From positions 181,911 to 245,910 of the forward strand of contig VAWN01000024.1 of NCBI GenBank assembly GCA_005885555.1: a stretch of DNA of 64,000 bases. The letters run 5' to 3'. A program made the position numbers and the translations under genes. Shown here piece by piece: positions 15,513 to 25,498 of this stretch. The notes below the pieces were generated by a model. The model saw only the letters and a list, made by a program, of their open reading frames with translations, was not told where the DNA came from and did not search any database. Every line of letters begins with the position of its first letter. Position 1 is the stretch's first letter. The stretch is from Actinomycetota bacterium (GTDB taxonomy: Bacteria > Actinomycetota > Actinomycetes > Mycobacteriales > Micromonosporaceae).

Positions 15513-16199
15513 CTAGGGGCGGTAGCTGAGCACGACCGTGCTGCCGTCGCGCACCTCGAACCGGCCGATCTCATCGGGCCGCAGGTCGCTCTCCACGAAG
15601 AACGTGTCCCGGTACCCGGGGCCGGCGTCCCACCACCACAGTGACTTGCCGGCGCCGCCGTTCTTCGGATACACCCACAGCCACAGCCGGACCTGTTCGG
15701 TCGACTGGCTCGCGTCGCCGGAGGCGTAGGCGCAGCTGAGCCGGATCTCGGTGCCGCCCTTCTCGTCGGTCCAGTACCCGATCAGCGCGGTGATCGGTTC
15801 GGCCCGGGAGACCGGGCTCATCGCGCCGAGTACCGGCGGCGGCGCGGCCGGAATGCTCATGGCGGACACGCCCGCACCGATGAGGATCGCCAGGCAGGCG
15901 GCGGTCAATACGACGAGTCCGCGCTCCCAGCGCCGGCGCCGCCGTACCCTCGTCCGCTCGGCCCGCACGCCGGTGAGTACCGCATCGAGCAGGTGCTCCG
16001 GCGCACCCTCCGGCCGCCCGATCGCGGCCGCGGCGTCGGCGTCCAGCCGGCCCAGCAGTCCGGGCAGCCCAGCCAGCTCGGCGACCGCGTTGCGGCACTC
16101 CGCGCAGGTGGCGATGTGCTGCTCGTACCCGGAGCGCTCGGCCGGGGCGAGCGCACCGAGAACGTACGAGCCCGCCTCGACAGTCTGCGTGCACCTCAT
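15513..16199 (-). CDS. Anti-sigma factor, zinc-finger type
   Basis: 228 residues. The N-terminal zinc-binding anti-sigma domain has the HxxxCxxC pattern (HIATCAECRNAVAEL, about residues 28-42). After a basic stretch comes one transmembrane helix (about 92-113, GLVVLTAACLAILIGAGVSA) and an extracytoplasmic sensor-like domain (WTDEKGGTEIRLSCAYASG...VRLWLWVYP). Such proteins hold an ECF sigma factor at the membrane until a signal releases it. Its ATG overlaps the stop of the sigma gene upstream by 4 nt (ATGA), so the two are made in step and it most probably controls that sigma factor. Confidence 0.9.
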   Translation of the reverse strand: MRCTQTVEAGSYVLGALAPAERSGYEQHIATCAECRNAVAELAGLPGLLGRLDADAAAAIGRPEGAPEHLLDAVLTGVRAERTRVRRRRRWERGLVVLTAACLAILIGAGVSAMSIPAAPPPVLGAMSPVSRAEPITALIGYWTDEKGGTEIRLSCAYASGDASQSTEQVRLWLWVYPKNGGAGKSLWWWDAGPGYRDTFFVESDLRPDEIGRFEVRDGSTVVLSYRP

Positions 16200-16708
16200 T
16201 GCGTCACCCCCATCTCCTCCAGTACGAGTCGTAACGAACGTAATGCGTAGTGCGTGCGGGACTTGATCGTGCCCGGGGGTACCCCCAGCCGCGCGGACGC
16301 CTCGGCCACCGACCGCCCCTGGTAGAAGCACTCCACCAGGACCTCGCGATGCACCGTGGAGAGCCGGGAGAGCGCCTCGGCGATCAGCCACGCTTCCACG
16401 GTGCGGTCCGTCTCGTCATCGGTGAGGGCCTCCGGCAGCACGTCTGTCACGACCTCGCCGACCCGCACCGACCGACGCCGCCAGGAGTCGATCGCCAGGT
16501 TGCGCGCCGTCGTGAACAGCCACGCCCGCACCGAACCCCGGTTGGGGTCCAGAGCCTCCGGATGTCGCCAGGCCCGCAACAACGTCTCCTGCACGAGATC
16601 CTCCGCGCGTTGACGGTCCCCGTTGGTCAACCGCAGGGCATGGGCGTAGAGAGCGTCGCCGTGCTCCGCGAACATCGCACGTAGCAACTCGGCGTCGTCC
16701 ACGCCCAT
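16196..16708 (-). CDS. ECF RNA polymerase sigma factor
   Basis: 170 residues. Region 2 (LRAMFAEHGDALYAHALRLT...AEDLVQETLLRAWRHP, then RAWLFTTARNLAIDSWRRR) binds core polymerase and the -10 element. Region 4 (LSRLSTVHREVLVECFYQ, SVAEASARLGVPPGTIKSR) is the helix-turn-helix for the -35 element. I chose ATG 16708 because GGAGGGGG lies about 12 nt upstream; an upstream in-frame start at 16732 would add 8 residues. The anti-sigma gene follows with an ATGA overlap. Autoregulation is usual for such pairs but no promoter could be assigned. Confidence 0.93.
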   Translation of the reverse strand: MGVDDAELLRAMFAEHGDALYAHALRLTNGDRQRAEDLVQETLLRAWRHPEALDPNRGSVRAWLFTTARNLAIDSWRRRSVRVGEVVTDVLPEALTDDETDRTVEAWLIAEALSRLSTVHREVLVECFYQGRSVAEASARLGVPPGTIKSRTHYALRSLRLVLEEMGVTQ

Positions 16709-16772
16709 GCCCTGTGGCCCCCTCCGTCCCAACCAGTGTCACGCGCCGGTCATCGCCCCGGTTCATCGGGCG

Positions 16773-17558
16773 TTAGTAGATCTCGTCGGCGTAGGCGGCG
16801 GCGATGCCGCGGGCACAGGCGGTCAGCCGGGTGCGGATCATCTTGGCGGAGGTCATCAGCTCCGGCGCCGGCAGCACGCAGGCGATGACGACGCGGCGCT
16901 CAGGGTCGCGGTCGGCGACCGCGAGCACCGCGGCGCACGCGACCCCCTGCTTGTACTGGTTGATCTCGATCTGCATCTGGCGCCGTTCGCCGGCGGCGAT
17001 GTCGGCCTCCAGCGCTTCGAGCGTGGTCAACGTCTGCGGCGTGTACTGCTTCATGCCGTAGTCCTTGAGGTACCGCGCACGTTGCTCGGCGGTCAGTGTG
17101 GCGAGCAACGACTTGCCCAGCGCGGTGGCGTGTGCGGCGTCGTCGAACCCGGGTACCAGATCGTCCAGGTGTGGCGACCGCGGCCCCTCGGCGGCGGCGG
17201 TGAGCACGACCCGGCTGCTGACGAACCGGCCCAGGTAGTGGCTGTACCCGCTGTCCAGCGCGGCCCGGCGCAGTACCTCGCCGACGGCCGCCGGCCCGCG
17301 GAACGCGTTGACCAGCTCGCGGAACCGGTCGGAGACCTCCATGCCCACCGTGTAGGTGCCGTCCTCGCGGCGGGTCACGTACCCCTCGTAGGCCAACGTG
17401 CGGACCAGGTGGTACGTGGTCGCGACGGTCAACTCGCAGCGTCGGGCGACCTGCTTGACGGTCAGCCCGCGCGGTGAAGCGCCGACCGACTCCAGCACTC
17501 GCAACGCACGGGACACGCTCCGGATCAGATCCGAAGGTTCACCCTGCGGGTCACGCAC
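16773..17558 (-). CDS. IclR-family transcriptional regulator
   Basis: 261 residues. A winged helix-turn-helix occupies residues 10-70 (SRALRVLESVGASPRGLTVK, CELTVATTYHLVRTLAYEGY). It is followed by the IclR effector domain with AHATALGKSLLATL and a C-terminal segment GVACAAVLAVADRD. IclR proteins are dimeric repressors or activators that sense small metabolites. The GTG start (VRDPQGEPSDLIRS) is the family-like one. No obvious catabolic operon adjoins it: the sigma pair is downstream and a 210-bp gap is upstream, so its target is unknown. Confidence 0.92.
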   Translation of the reverse strand: MRDPQGEPSDLIRSVSRALRVLESVGASPRGLTVKQVARRCELTVATTYHLVRTLAYEGYVTRREDGTYTVGMEVSDRFRELVNAFRGPAAVGEVLRRAALDSGYSHYLGRFVSSRVVLTAAAEGPRSPHLDDLVPGFDDAAHATALGKSLLATLTAEQRARYLKDYGMKQYTPQTLTTLEALEADIAAGERRQMQIEINQYKQGVACAAVLAVADRDPERRVVIACVLPAPELMTSAKMIRTRLTACARGIAAAYADEIY

Positions 17559-17768
17559 CGCCGCACCTCCCCAGAAGCAGCAGTACCAGGCCTAACACCA
17601 TACGAATAGCGGTGCGCCTTGTGAACGGTTCTCTCGTGTGACCGAAATGTGCAAGGGATCGGCGAGGGTCAGGTATCGGCCCCTTTCGCTGTCAGCCCGT
17701 CGCCTAGATTAGAGCACTCGGCGTATTCACGCCATAACGCAAAGATGCCTAAGCTTTGGCCGTATGGC

Positions 17769-18812
17769 TCAGCCAGTCCGGTCCGCGATGAAGTCGCACA
17801 GCGATTCAAGGGCGGACCGCGCGGGTACCCCCGGCAGTGGCAACAGCTGCGCACGTGCCTGTTCGGCGTAGGCGCGCACCGTCTCGCGGGCCCGCTTCAT
17901 CGCCGCCGACTCGCGCAACAGGGCGAGCGCCTCGGCGTGCAACGTGTCGTCGGTCACCGGTCCGGCGGCCAGGATCTCCCGCAGCCGTACCGAGGCCGTG
18001 TCGCTCTCGCCCCCGGCCAGCGCGTACAGCACCGGCAGCGTCGGTACGCCCTCGCGCAGATCGGTACCCGGAGTCTTGCCGGACTGCCCCGAGTCCGACG
18101 CGATGTCGAGCAGGTCGTCGGAGAGCTGGAACGCCACGCCCATCGTCTCGCCATACCGCGCCAGCGCGTCCACCTCCCGGCCGGCCAGCCCGCCGAACAT
18201 CGCGCCGAACCGGGCCGACGTGGCGATCAGCGAGCCGGTCTTCTCGGCCACGACGTGCAGGTAGTGACCGACCGGGTCAATGTCGCGCGGTCCGACGGTC
18301 TCGGCGATCTGCCCGTGTACCAGCCGCGCGAACGTGCGTGCCTGGATCCGCACCGCCTCCGGGCCGAGCTCGGCGACGATGTCCGCGGCCCGGGCGAAGA
18401 GGAAGTCGCCGACCAGGATCGCGATGGAGTTGCCCCAGCGCGCGTTGGCGCTCTGCGCCCCGCGTCGTACCGGAGCCTCGTCCATCACGTCATCGTGGTA
18501 CAGCGTCGCCAGGTGGGTGAGCTCCACCACGGTCGCGGACAGCACGACGTCGGCATTGCCGCCGCCGCCGATCTCGGCCGCCACCGCGGCCAGCAGCGGC
18601 CGGAACCGCTTGCCACCGGCGTCGACCAGGTGCCGCGCCGCCTCGGCGACCAGCGGGTCGTCACTGGTCACGGCGAGGTGCAGCTGCTCCTCGACGGCCG
18701 CGAGGGTGGTCCGGATCGCCGACTCGAGGTCGGGATCGGTCAGCTCGACACCGATCGAGGTGCCTGGAATCGGGCTGGGTGGGGCGGCGGGGTCATGAGT
18801 CGGCTCGGCCAC
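17769..18812 (-). CDS. Polyprenyl diphosphate synthase (menaquinone side chain)
   Basis: About 347 residues, starting at one of two adjacent GTG codons. All-trans polyprenyl synthase motifs are present: GGKRFRPLL (about residue 68), the first aspartate-rich motif LYHDDVMDEAPVRRG (about 100) and the second, FQLSDDLLDIASD (about 230). It condenses isopentenyl diphosphate onto allylic diphosphate to build a long prenyl chain. It follows nuoN by 32 nt on the same strand and is probably the last gene of the nuo transcript. In actinobacteria this position fits the enzyme that makes the menaquinone tail. Chain length cannot be read off with confidence. Confidence 0.9.
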   Translation of the reverse strand: MAEPTHDPAAPPSPIPGTSIGVELTDPDLESAIRTTLAAVEEQLHLAVTSDDPLVAEAARHLVDAGGKRFRPLLAAVAAEIGGGGNADVVLSATVVELTHLATLYHDDVMDEAPVRRGAQSANARWGNSIAILVGDFLFARAADIVAELGPEAVRIQARTFARLVHGQIAETVGPRDIDPVGHYLHVVAEKTGSLIATSARFGAMFGGLAGREVDALARYGETMGVAFQLSDDLLDIASDSGQSGKTPGTDLREGVPTLPVLYALAGGESDTASVRLREILAAGPVTDDTLHAEALALLRESAAMKRARETVRAYAEQARAQLLPLPGVPARSALESLCDFIADRTG

Positions 18813-18844
18813 CACTCCACCATCCCATACCCGCCAGGACGGTT

Positions 18845-20401
18845 TCAGCGCACGAACTCCGCCGCCCGGCTGCTGAGATCCAGCAGCGGCTGCGGCGCGA
18901 TACCGAGCAGCAGGGTGGCCAGCGCGCCGATCGCCAGCGCCGCCGAGGTCAGCGCACCGGGGATGGACACCGTCGGGGTGTTCTCGCCCGGCTCGGACAG
19001 CCAGACCAGTACCACCACGCGCAGGTACGGGAAGGCGAGGATCACGCTGGTGATCGCGCCGAGCACGACCAGCCACGCCTGGCCGCTGGCCAGCGCCGCC
19101 CCGAACACCGCGAACTTGCTGGTGAACCCGCTGGTCAGCGGGATACCGGCAAAGGCCAGCAGGAGGAACGTGAACAGCCCGGCATACAGCGGCGAGCGCC
19201 GGCCGAGCCCGGCCCAGCGGGACAGGTGGGTGGCCTCGCCGTCCGCGTCGCGGACCAGAGTCACCACGCCGAACGCGGCGACCACCGAGAAGCCGTACGC
19301 GACCAGGTAGAACATGCTGGAGGCGAGGCCGTCATGGTTGCCGTTACCGCCGACCGCGAGGACACCGACCAGCAGGTACCCGGCGTTGGCGATCGACGAG
19401 TACGCCAGCAGCCGCTTGATGTCGGTCTGGGTCACCGCGAGGACCGAACCGACGACCATCGTCAGTACCGCGATCCCGCCGATCACCAGCCGCAGGTCCC
19501 ATGCGGTCCGCTCGAACGCGACGTAGATCACCCGGAGCAGCGCGCCGAACGCGGCCACCTTCGTGCAGGCCGCCATGAACGCGGTGACCGGGGTCGGTGC
19601 ACCCTGGTACACGTCCGGGGTCCAGACGTGGAACGGTACCGCCGCCGCCTTGAACAGCAGGCCGATCGCGAGCAGCGCGAGGCCCAGGTACAGCAGGATC
19701 CGGTCGTTGGTCGAGGACTGGATCGCCTCGTGGATCGCGGCGAAGTTGATCTGCCCGGCGTACCCGTAGATCATCGCGATGCCGAACAGGAAGAACGCCG
19801 AGGCGAACGCGCCGAGCAGGAAGTACTTCAGCGCCGCCTCCTGGGACAGCAGCCGGCGCCGCCGGGCCAGCCCGCACATCAGGTACAGCGGCAGCGAGAA
19901 GACCTCCAGTGCCACGAACATGGTCAGCAGGTCGTTCGCCGAGACGAACAGCATCATGCCGCCGAGGGCGAACAGCAGCAGCGGGTACACCTCGGTGCCG
20001 GCGTCGCGGCGCTGGGCCTGGACGCGGTCGGCCTCGGTACCGGCGGTCACCGCGGCCACCGCGACGAACGGCCCGCCCGGTTCCAGCGACCGCTCGGCGA
20101 CCAGCAGCAGCGCCACGATCCCGAGCACGGCGAGGGTACCTTCGAGGAACAGCGCCGGACCGTCCACCGCGACCGCACCGCCGGCCGTCAACTCCCGCGT
20201 ATGCGCCACCCTGACCACCATGACGAGCGCGGCGACCAGCGAGACCAGCGACAGCCCGAGCTGCACCGGGTACCGGCGCCCCCGCCCGGCGAACGCCTCG
20301 ACCAGTACCCCGACCGTGGCGGCGCCGAACAGGATCAGCATGGGCGACAGCGCCACATAGTTGATCTGAGGCAGCTTGAGCGCCTCCTGCGTAAGGATCA
20401 C
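18845..20401 (-). CDS. nuoN: NADH-quinone oxidoreductase subunit N
   Basis: 518 residues, polytopic (about 14 helices in the family). It is one of the three antiporter-like proton-pumping subunits of complex I. Signatures include the functional lysine regions ALKYFLLGAFASAFFLFG and KAAAVPFHVWTPDVYQGAPTPVTAFMA, and KRLLAYSSIANAGYLL. GTG start overlaps the nuoM stop by 4 nt (GTGA). An extra hydrophilic loop (EADRVQAQRRDAGTEV) separates early helices. Confidence 0.95.
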   Translation of the reverse strand: MILTQEALKLPQINYVALSPMLILFGAATVGVLVEAFAGRGRRYPVQLGLSLVSLVAALVMVVRVAHTRELTAGGAVAVDGPALFLEGTLAVLGIVALLLVAERSLEPGGPFVAVAAVTAGTEADRVQAQRRDAGTEVYPLLLFALGGMMLFVSANDLLTMFVALEVFSLPLYLMCGLARRRRLLSQEAALKYFLLGAFASAFFLFGIAMIYGYAGQINFAAIHEAIQSSTNDRILLYLGLALLAIGLLFKAAAVPFHVWTPDVYQGAPTPVTAFMAACTKVAAFGALLRVIYVAFERTAWDLRLVIGGIAVLTMVVGSVLAVTQTDIKRLLAYSSIANAGYLLVGVLAVGGNGNHDGLASSMFYLVAYGFSVVAAFGVVTLVRDADGEATHLSRWAGLGRRSPLYAGLFTFLLLAFAGIPLTSGFTSKFAVFGAALASGQAWLVVLGAITSVILAFPYLRVVVLVWLSEPGENTPTVSIPGALTSAALAIGALATLLLGIAPQPLLDLSSRAAEFVR

Positions 20402-21933
20402 TTGCCGCCTCCCTGTGCGACCGTCGGGTTCGGGTCGGCCTTGCCGATCTGCGAGAACGTCGCCTGTACCGCGGGGTTGACGACGTCGAGCACCGGCTTC
20501 GGGTAGAAGCCGAGGACCAGGATGAGCGCGATCAGCGGCGCGACCACGACAATCTCGCGCGCCGAGATGTCGCGGCGCATCGAGTCGATCTTCTCCAGCG
20601 CCGGGTTCAGCGCGCCCTGGGTGGCCCGCTGCACCATCCACAGCACGTACCCGGCCGCGAGGATCACGCCGAGGACCGCGACCACGGCCAGTGTCTTGTT
20701 CACCGTGAACGTGCCGAGCAGCACAAGGAACTCCGACACGAACGGGCTCATCCCGGGCAGCGACAGCGAGGCCAGGCCGGCGATCAGGAAGACGCCGGCC
20801 AGCAGCGGTACCAGCTTGCCGGCGCCGCCGAAGTCGGAGACCAGCGCGCTGCCCCGCCGGGCCACGAGCATGCCGACCACGAGGAAGAGCAGGCCGGTGG
20901 CCAGGCCGTGGTTGACCATGTAGAAGACCGCGCCGGTACCCGCCTGTGTGGTGAACGCGAAGATGCCGATGCCGATGAAGCCGAAGTGCGCCACGCTCGT
21001 GTAGCTGACCAGGCGCTTGAGGTCGTTCTGGCCGACCGCGAGCAGGGCGCCGTAGAGCACCCCGATCAGCGCCAGGGCCAGGGCGAGCGGGGCGAAGTAC
21101 TTCGAGGCGTTCGGGAACAGCGGCAGGCAGTACCGCAGGATGCCGAAGGTACCCACCTTGTCCAGTACCCCGACGAGCAGCGCGGCGGCACCGGCCGGCG
21201 CGGCGCCACCGGCGTCCGGCAGCCAGGTGTGGAACGGGAAGAACGGCGCCTTGATCGCGAACGCCAGGAAGAACCCGAGGAACAGCCAGCGCTCGGTCGA
21301 GGTGTTCATGTGCAGCCGGGTCAGCTCGTGCCAGTCGAACGTGGCGTGGCCGAGCTGGCCGCGCCCGACCACCCAGAGACCGATCAGCGCGGCCAGCATG
21401 ATCAGGCCACCGACCAGCGAGTACAGGAAGAACTTCACCGCCGCGTACTGCCGCCGGGCGCCGCCGTAGCTGCCGATCAGGAAGTACATCGGCACGAGCA
21501 TGACCTCGAAGAACACGTAGAACAGGAAGATGTCCGCCGCGGCGAACACCCCGATCATGGTGAACTCCAGCGCCAGCAGCAGCGCGAAGTAGGTGGGTAC
21601 CGACCGCTCCCCGGCGTCGTGCCAGGAGGCCAGGATCACCAGCGGTACCAGCAGCGCGATCAGCGCGAGCATCACCAGCGCGATGCCGTCGGCCTCCAGC
21701 GTGAAGCGGGTACCCCAGATCGGGATCCAAGGGTACGACTCGCGGAACTGGAACCGCGGCCCACCCACCTGGAACGTCGCGTACATGAGCGCGGCCAGTA
21801 CCAGGACCGCCAGCGACCAGACCAGCGCGACGGTCTTGGCCAACTGCGGCCTGCCCTGCGGCAGTACCGCGACCACCCCGGCGCCGACCAGCGGCAGCAG
21901 CGTCAGGACGGACAGGAACGGGAAGGAGGTCAT
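20398..21933 (-). CDS. nuoM: NADH-quinone oxidoreductase subunit M
   Basis: 511 residues, second antiporter-like membrane subunit of complex I. Recognisable segments are EFTMIGVFAAADIFLFYVFFE (conserved Glu), FFLAFAIKAPFFPFHTWLPD (key Lys and His) and DLKRLVSYTSVAHFGFI. ATG overlaps the nuoL stop by 4 nt (ATGA); its own stop overlaps the nuoN GTG. No interruptions are seen. Confidence 0.96.
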   Translation of the reverse strand: MTSFPFLSVLTLLPLVGAGVVAVLPQGRPQLAKTVALVWSLAVLVLAALMYATFQVGGPRFQFRESYPWIPIWGTRFTLEADGIALVMLALIALLVPLVILASWHDAGERSVPTYFALLLALEFTMIGVFAAADIFLFYVFFEVMLVPMYFLIGSYGGARRQYAAVKFFLYSLVGGLIMLAALIGLWVVGRGQLGHATFDWHELTRLHMNTSTERWLFLGFFLAFAIKAPFFPFHTWLPDAGGAAPAGAAALLVGVLDKVGTFGILRYCLPLFPNASKYFAPLALALALIGVLYGALLAVGQNDLKRLVSYTSVAHFGFIGIGIFAFTTQAGTGAVFYMVNHGLATGLLFLVVGMLVARRGSALVSDFGGAGKLVPLLAGVFLIAGLASLSLPGMSPFVSEFLVLLGTFTVNKTLAVVAVLGVILAAGYVLWMVQRATQGALNPALEKIDSMRRDISAREIVVVAPLIALILVLGFYPKPVLDVVNPAVQATFSQIGKADPNPTVAQGGGK

Positions 21934-23864
21934 CCGAGCGTCACCACCAGCATCGCCGCGACCACGAGCAGGGCACCTCCGAGCATCGACAGGGCGTAGG
22001 TCCGGACGAACCCGGTCTGCGTGCGGCGCAGCCGGCCCGACCCGCCACCGACGGCGGCGGCGAGGCCGTTGACCAGCCCGTCGATGCCCTTGCCGTCGAG
22101 GTAGACCAGCGCGCGGGTCAGGTACAGGCCGGGCTTTTCGAACAGCGCCTCGTTGACCGCGTCGCCGTACAGGTTCCGCCTCGCCGCGGTGACCACCGGC
22201 CCGGCCGGCTGCTCCACCAGCTCGGTACCGGTGCGGAACAGCGCGACCGCGACGCCCGCGCCGACCAGTACCACCAGCAGCGTGAGCAGGGTGACCGTCA
22301 GCGTGCTCAGGTGGCTGGCGGTCTCCTCGGCCGGGTTGTTGAACACCGGGAGCAGCCAGTCCTTGACCGGCGTGGCCATCAGCGCACCGGCGGCGAGCGA
22401 GCCGATGCCGAGCAGGATCAGCGGTACCGTCATCACCGGCGGCGACTCGTGCGGGTGCACGGCGGCCGGGCCGCCCGGAGTTTCAGCGTCGGTCCACCGC
22501 TTCGGCCCGTGGAAGGTCAGCACGAACAGCCGGGTCATGTAGAACGCGGTCAGGCCGGCGCCGACCAGCGCCGCGGTGCCGAACAGCCAGCCGCTCCAGC
22601 CGGCCCGGTTGAACGCCGCCTCGATGATCGGGTCCTTGGAGAAGAACCCGGACAGCGGCGGGATACCCAGGATCGCCAGCCACGCCAGGCCGAAGGTGAC
22701 CCAGGTGATCCGCATGTACCGCCACAGCCCGCCGAAGCGCCGGATGTCGGTCTGGTCGTTCATCGCGTGCATGACCGACCCGGCGCCGAGGAAGAGGCCC
22801 GCCTTGAAGAAGCCGTGCGCGAGCAGGTGGATCAGGGCCAGCGCGTACGCCACCCCACCGAGCCCGACGCCGAGGAACATGTACCCGATCTGGGAGACCG
22901 TCGACCAGGCCAGTACCCGCTTGATGTCGTCCTTCGCGCAGCCGATGATCGCACCGATCATCAGGGTGAACGCGCCGACCGCCACGACGACGGTCTGCGC
23001 CGCCAGGTTGGCCGAGAAGATCGGGTTGGACCGGGCGATGAGGTACACCCCGGCGGTCACCATCGTCGCCGCGTGGATCAGGGCGGAGACCGGGGTCGGG
23101 CCCTCCATCGCGTCCGGCAACCACGCCTGCAGCGGGAACTGGCCGGACTTGCCGCACGCGCCGAGCAGGAGCAGCAGACCCAGCATCAGTACCGTGGTCG
23201 AGCCGGCCCTGCCGACCGCGCCGAACACGTCGCTGAAGCTCACCGAGCCGAACGCCGCGAACATCAGGAACATCGCGGTCAGCAGGCCTACGTCGCCGAC
23301 CCGGTTCATGATGAACGCCTTCTTGCCGGCGGTGGTCGCGCTGGGCCGGTCGAACCAGAACGCGATCAGCAGGTACGACGCGAGGCCGACGCCTTCCCAG
23401 CCGATGAAGGTGATCAGGTAGTTGTCGCCGAGTACCAGCGTCAGCATCGCGGCCACGAACAGGTTGAAGTACCCGAAGAACCGCCGCCGCCCCGGGTCGT
23501 CCGCCATGTACCCGACGGCGTACAGGTGGATCAGGAAACCGACCCCGGTGATGAGCAGCACGAAGATCGCCGACAGCGGGTCGAACAGCAGCCCGAACGT
23601 GACCTTCAGCTTGCCGACGTCGAGGAACGTGAAGAGGGTACGGTCGGCGCCGCGGTACGAGCCCGGCCCGGCGGGCAGGCCGCGCAGTGCGAAGAAGTAG
23701 ACCAGCCCGAGGATGAACGCGACGAAGACGCTGCCCACGCCCAGCCAGTGACCCCACCGGTCGGCCCGCCGGCCGAGCAGCAGCAGGATCGCCGCGCTGG
23801 CCAGCGGGATCGCGATGAGCAGCCAGACGCTGGACAGCGTCCCGCTCGCGGTTGCGTAGTGCAT
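21930..23864 (-). CDS. nuoL: NADH-quinone oxidoreductase subunit L
   Basis: 644 residues, the distal proton-pumping subunit of complex I. It has DNYLITFIGWEGVGLASYLL, KSGQFPLQAWLPDAMEGPTPVSALIHAATMVTAGVYL, KRVLAWSTVSQIGYM and the long C-terminal part (RNLYGDAVNEALFEKPG) that carries the lateral helix in this subunit. ATG start is 10 nt after the nuoK stop; the stop overlaps the nuoM ATG. Confidence 0.96.
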   Translation of the reverse strand: MHYATASGTLSSVWLLIAIPLASAAILLLLGRRADRWGHWLGVGSVFVAFILGLVYFFALRGLPAGPGSYRGADRTLFTFLDVGKLKVTFGLLFDPLSAIFVLLITGVGFLIHLYAVGYMADDPGRRRFFGYFNLFVAAMLTLVLGDNYLITFIGWEGVGLASYLLIAFWFDRPSATTAGKKAFIMNRVGDVGLLTAMFLMFAAFGSVSFSDVFGAVGRAGSTTVLMLGLLLLLGACGKSGQFPLQAWLPDAMEGPTPVSALIHAATMVTAGVYLIARSNPIFSANLAAQTVVVAVGAFTLMIGAIIGCAKDDIKRVLAWSTVSQIGYMFLGVGLGGVAYALALIHLLAHGFFKAGLFLGAGSVMHAMNDQTDIRRFGGLWRYMRITWVTFGLAWLAILGIPPLSGFFSKDPIIEAAFNRAGWSGWLFGTAALVGAGLTAFYMTRLFVLTFHGPKRWTDAETPGGPAAVHPHESPPVMTVPLILLGIGSLAAGALMATPVKDWLLPVFNNPAEETASHLSTLTVTLLTLLVVLVGAGVAVALFRTGTELVEQPAGPVVTAARRNLYGDAVNEALFEKPGLYLTRALVYLDGKGIDGLVNGLAAAVGGGSGRLRRTQTGFVRTYALSMLGGALLVVAAMLVVTLG

Positions 23865-23874
23865 GAAGTCCGCC

Positions 23875-24180
23875 TCAGTACTTCAACAGGTTGGCGTCGT
23901 CGACGCTCGCCGAGCGCCGGGTACGGAAGATCGACATGATGATGGCCAGGCCCACCACGACCTCGGCGGCGGCGACCACCATGACGAAGAACGCGATCAC
24001 CTGGCCGTCCAGCGAACCGTTGATCCGGCTGAACGTGACCAGCGCCAGGTTGGCCGCGTTGAGCATCAGCTCGACGCACATGAATAGCACGATCGCGTTG
24101 CGACGGATCAGCACGCCCACGGCGCCGATGGTGAACAGCGCCGCCGAGAGGATCACGTAGTAGTGCGGGTAGACGGTCAT
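23875..24180 (-). CDS. nuoK: NADH-quinone oxidoreductase subunit K
   Basis: 101 residues with three membrane helices. It contains the conserved acidic residues in the proton path ([16 protein letters not shown], and [17 protein letters not shown]). Part of the E-channel and central axis of complex I. ATG overlaps the nuoJ stop by 4 nt. Length and start match the family. Confidence 0.96.
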   Translation of the reverse strand: MTVYPHYYVILSAALFTIGAVGVLIRRNAIVLFMCVELMLNAANLALVTFSRINGSLDGQVIAFFVMVVAAAEVVVGLAIIMSIFRTRRSASVDDANLLKY

Positions 24181-24950
24181 TCCTCGGTACCCTTCGGTGC
24201 GGCCTCGGCCGCGGTCAGTTCGCGGACCGGCAGGATCGGCGAGATGCTGCGGTCGGCCGGCGTACCGTCGGGCAGCCGGGCCGGCGTGGCGACCGAGTTG
24301 GACGTGGCGAACACGCCCGGTCCGGGCTTCGGTCCGGGGTAGTTGCCCGGCGCGAACCGCCGCCGCATCATCGCCGGCTGGTTCACCTTGTCTTCCTTGC
24401 GCTTCTCGACGTGCGCCAGGATCATCGCGCCGACCGCGGCGGTGATCAGCAGCGCCGACGTGACTTCGAACGCGAACACGTACCTGGTGAACAGCAGCGC
24501 GGCGATGCCCTGCACGTTGCCGTCCTTGTTGGCCGCGCCCAGCCCCTTGTCCGCCATCGAGGTCAGGCCACGGGCGAGCATGGTGCAGATCAGCCCGGCG
24601 AAGCCGACGCCGAGCACGATCGCGGCGGTACGTTGCCCGCGCAGCGTCTCGATCAGCGAGTCGGACGCGTCCCGGCCGACCAGCATCAGCACGAACAGGA
24701 ACAGCATGATGATCGCGCCGGTGTACACGATGATCTGCACCATGCCGATGAACGGGCCGGCCTGCAGCACGTAGAAGACGCCGAGCGAGAGCATCGTCAG
24801 CACCAGGAACAGCGCGGAGTGCACGGCGTTGCGCGCCCACACCATGCCGATGGCGCCGACCAGCGCGACCGGCGTCAGTACCCAGAAGGTGATCGCCTCA
24901 CCGGTGCCGACCCGGCCCGCCGCCTCGGCGAGGATCGCGACGGAGGTCAT
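24177..24950 (-). CDS. nuoJ: NADH-quinone oxidoreductase subunit J
   Basis: 257 residues. Five helices occupy the first 170 residues, with the conserved [20 protein letters not shown] segment. A hydrophilic C-terminal tail of about 70 residues (from [17 protein letters not shown]) is characteristic of actinobacterial NuoJ. ATG overlaps the nuoI stop by 4 nt (ATGA), and the stop overlaps the nuoK ATG the same way. Confidence 0.95.
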   Translation of the reverse strand: MTSVAILAEAAGRVGTGEAITFWVLTPVALVGAIGMVWARNAVHSALFLVLTMLSLGVFYVLQAGPFIGMVQIIVYTGAIIMLFLFVLMLVGRDASDSLIETLRGQRTAAIVLGVGFAGLICTMLARGLTSMADKGLGAANKDGNVQGIAALLFTRYVFAFEVTSALLITAAVGAMILAHVEKRKEDKVNQPAMMRRRFAPGNYPGPKPGPGVFATSNSVATPARLPDGTPADRSISPILPVRELTAAEAAPKGTEE

Positions 24951-25498
24951 GATGCCCCCTCGCCCTTCGCGTGTTCGGCGCCGATGGAGGTACCCGGCTT
25001 GGTCAGCGCGCCGATGTAGTAGTCCTTCTCGTCGCGACCGAGCCGCATCGGGTGCGGCGGCTGCTCCATGTCCGGCAGCAGCGGTGCGAGCAGCATCTCC
25101 TTGGTGAAGATCAGGTCCTGCCGGTCGTCGCGGGCCAGCTCGTACTCGTTGCTCATGGTCAGCGATCGGGTCGGGCAGGCCTCGATGCACAGGCCGCAGA
25201 GGATGCAGCGGGCGTAGTTGATCTGGTACACGCTGGCGTACCGCTCACCCGGCGAGTACCGCGCCGCCTCGGTGTTGTCGCCACCCTCGACGTAGATGGC
25301 ATCGGCCGGGCAGGCCCAGGCGCACAGCTCGCAGCCGATGCACTTCTCCAGCCCGTCCGGGTGGCGGTTGAGGATGTGCCGGCCGTGGAACCGGGGCGCC
25401 GGCGGTCGCCGTACCTCCGGGTACTTCTCGGTGACCACCTTCTTGAACATGTGCGAGAAGGTGACCCCGAACCCCCTGACCGGGTCCAGGAAACTCAT
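24947..25498 (-). CDS. nuoI: NADH-quinone oxidoreductase subunit I, 2x[4Fe-4S]
   Basis: 183 residues. Two complete ferredoxin motifs, [12 protein letters not shown] (about residue 53) and [12 protein letters not shown] (about 98), bind clusters N6a and N6b that pass electrons to NuoB. The N-terminal amphipathic helix ([14 protein letters not shown]) docks on the membrane arm. The gene lies between nuoH and nuoJ with ATGA overlaps on both sides. Confidence 0.97.
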   Translation of the reverse strand: MSFLDPVRGFGVTFSHMFKKVVTEKYPEVRRPPAPRFHGRHILNRHPDGLEKCIGCELCAWACPADAIYVEGGDNTEAARYSPGERYASVYQINYARCILCGLCIEACPTRSLTMSNEYELARDDRQDLIFTKEMLLAPLLPDMEQPPHPMRLGRDEKDYYIGALTKPGTSIGAEHAKGEGAS